A stretch of 64,000 nt of DNA from Ephemerocybe angulata (lineage: Eukaryota > Basidiomycota > Agaricomycetes > Agaricales > Psathyrellaceae). Both the position numbers and the translations under genes were made by a program. Shown here one piece after another: positions 63,628-64,000 of the stretch (its first letter is position 1; the number at the start of each line of letters is the position of its first letter). A model generated the notes under the pieces. That model was given only the letters and a program-made list of their open reading frames with translations. It ran no database searches and was not told where the DNA came from. The stretch covers positions 124,001 to 188,000 of the forward strand of contig JAACJK010000011.1 of NCBI GenBank assembly GCA_013368325.1, in the 5' to 3' direction.

Positions 63628-64000
63628 ATGGCCCAGTCTCAACCCGACGTACACTCAATCAGAATAACGAGCCAGGGAAAAATCAAGAATTGGGTCTCTT
63701 TCGCCCTTAATTCGTTCCAGGTATGTTCAGAGATCGTTTGACAGAAGCTAAATTAGCCATCTAACAAGCCCAACTTCGGCGTGACTAACGCGCAGGAGAA
63801 CCCAGACTTACCATTAGCTTTTCACACAATCTCTCCGAAAGTATCGAAGGGGAAGAAAGACGCGAAAAAGCTCGCGTCTTCCGCTGCGTTGGTGCCACGG
63901 CTGCTCACCGTGGTTGAGATCGTCAAGCGCGAGTATCTACGCGATTTGGCAACAAGACGGTCGCCTCGAATGAAGGGCCTCCACCAATACAATGAAATAG
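63628..64000 (+). CDS. Alba-superfamily DNA/RNA-binding protein (RNase P/MRP p20/p25-like), runs off right edge
   Basis: Exon 1 (63628-63720) and exon 2 (from 63796) join in frame. The protein begins MAQSQPDVHSIRITSQGKIK and continues NWVSFALNSFQE, PLAFHTISPKVSKGKKDAKK and VPRLLTVVEIVKREYL. The pattern I-R-[IV]-[TS]-x-x-G-K-I-[KR]-N-[WY]-V near the N-terminus, with a later VVEI[VI]KREYL helix, matches eukaryotic Alba-fold proteins such as RNase P/MRP subunits p20/p25. These bind structured RNA in the nucleus. The 3' end is outside the window, so the subtype stays open. Confidence 0.6.

Overview
The window looks like a gene-poor, transposon-rich stretch of an agaricomycete (mushroom-forming basidiomycete) nuclear genome. 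The evidence is many ~50-60 nt GT-AG introns, expanded F-box/LRR-like genes, small secreted proteins with the NAxR..GLPxLxP motif, a secreted FAD oxidase carrying a fungal cellulose-binding domain, a Plavaka-type DNA transposon, Ty1/copia elements and a non-LTR element. No tRNA, rRNA or CRISPR array was seen.

Left arm (1-17.7 kb): the 5' two thirds of a C2-C2-EF-hand phosphatidylserine decarboxylase (psd2-type) runs off the left edge. It is followed by a 95-aa gene, a secreted-protein locus with repeated modules, F-box gene A (6610-8704), a frameshifted partial copy of the secreted-protein locus, a 120-aa secreted protein, an F-box C-terminal remnant and a complete five-exon F-box gene (12566-14974). 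A ~0.6 kb segment is repeated in direct orientation on both sides of gene A.

Nested core (17.7-50.4 kb): copia element 1 (17738-23586) sits directly before the start codon of a third F-box gene (gene C). Gene C is itself split by copia element 2 (25532-38711). Element 2 is split by a 7-kb Plavaka-like transposon (29970-37026) that carries a transposase and a divergent second gene. Downstream, a decayed non-LTR element (about 39083-50400) is split by intact copia element 3 (41519-47428). The boundaries are supported by target duplications (TAAAC, ACATC, TA, GACCC). Elements 1 and 3 are one family in opposite orientation. Element 2 is a second family.

Right arm (50.5-64 kb): F-box gene D, remnants of two more F-box genes (one holding a small MITE-like palindromic insert), a seven-exon secreted AA7/BBE oxidase with CBM1, two low-confidence gene fragments, a 267-aa secreted protein with dibasic sites, F-box gene B (close paralogue of A) and the first two exons of an Alba-fold protein running off the right edge.

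The host genes show no operon-like logic. The common theme is an F-box family of two subclades (N-termini beginning MGKRK, or containing KKVRTKAPSKK) that has duplicated, decayed and been repeatedly invaded here. The most notable points are the RNase H domain lying between endonuclease and reverse transcriptase in the non-LTR element, and a conserved repeat/hairpin/possible-intron arrangement in the LTRs of both copia families.
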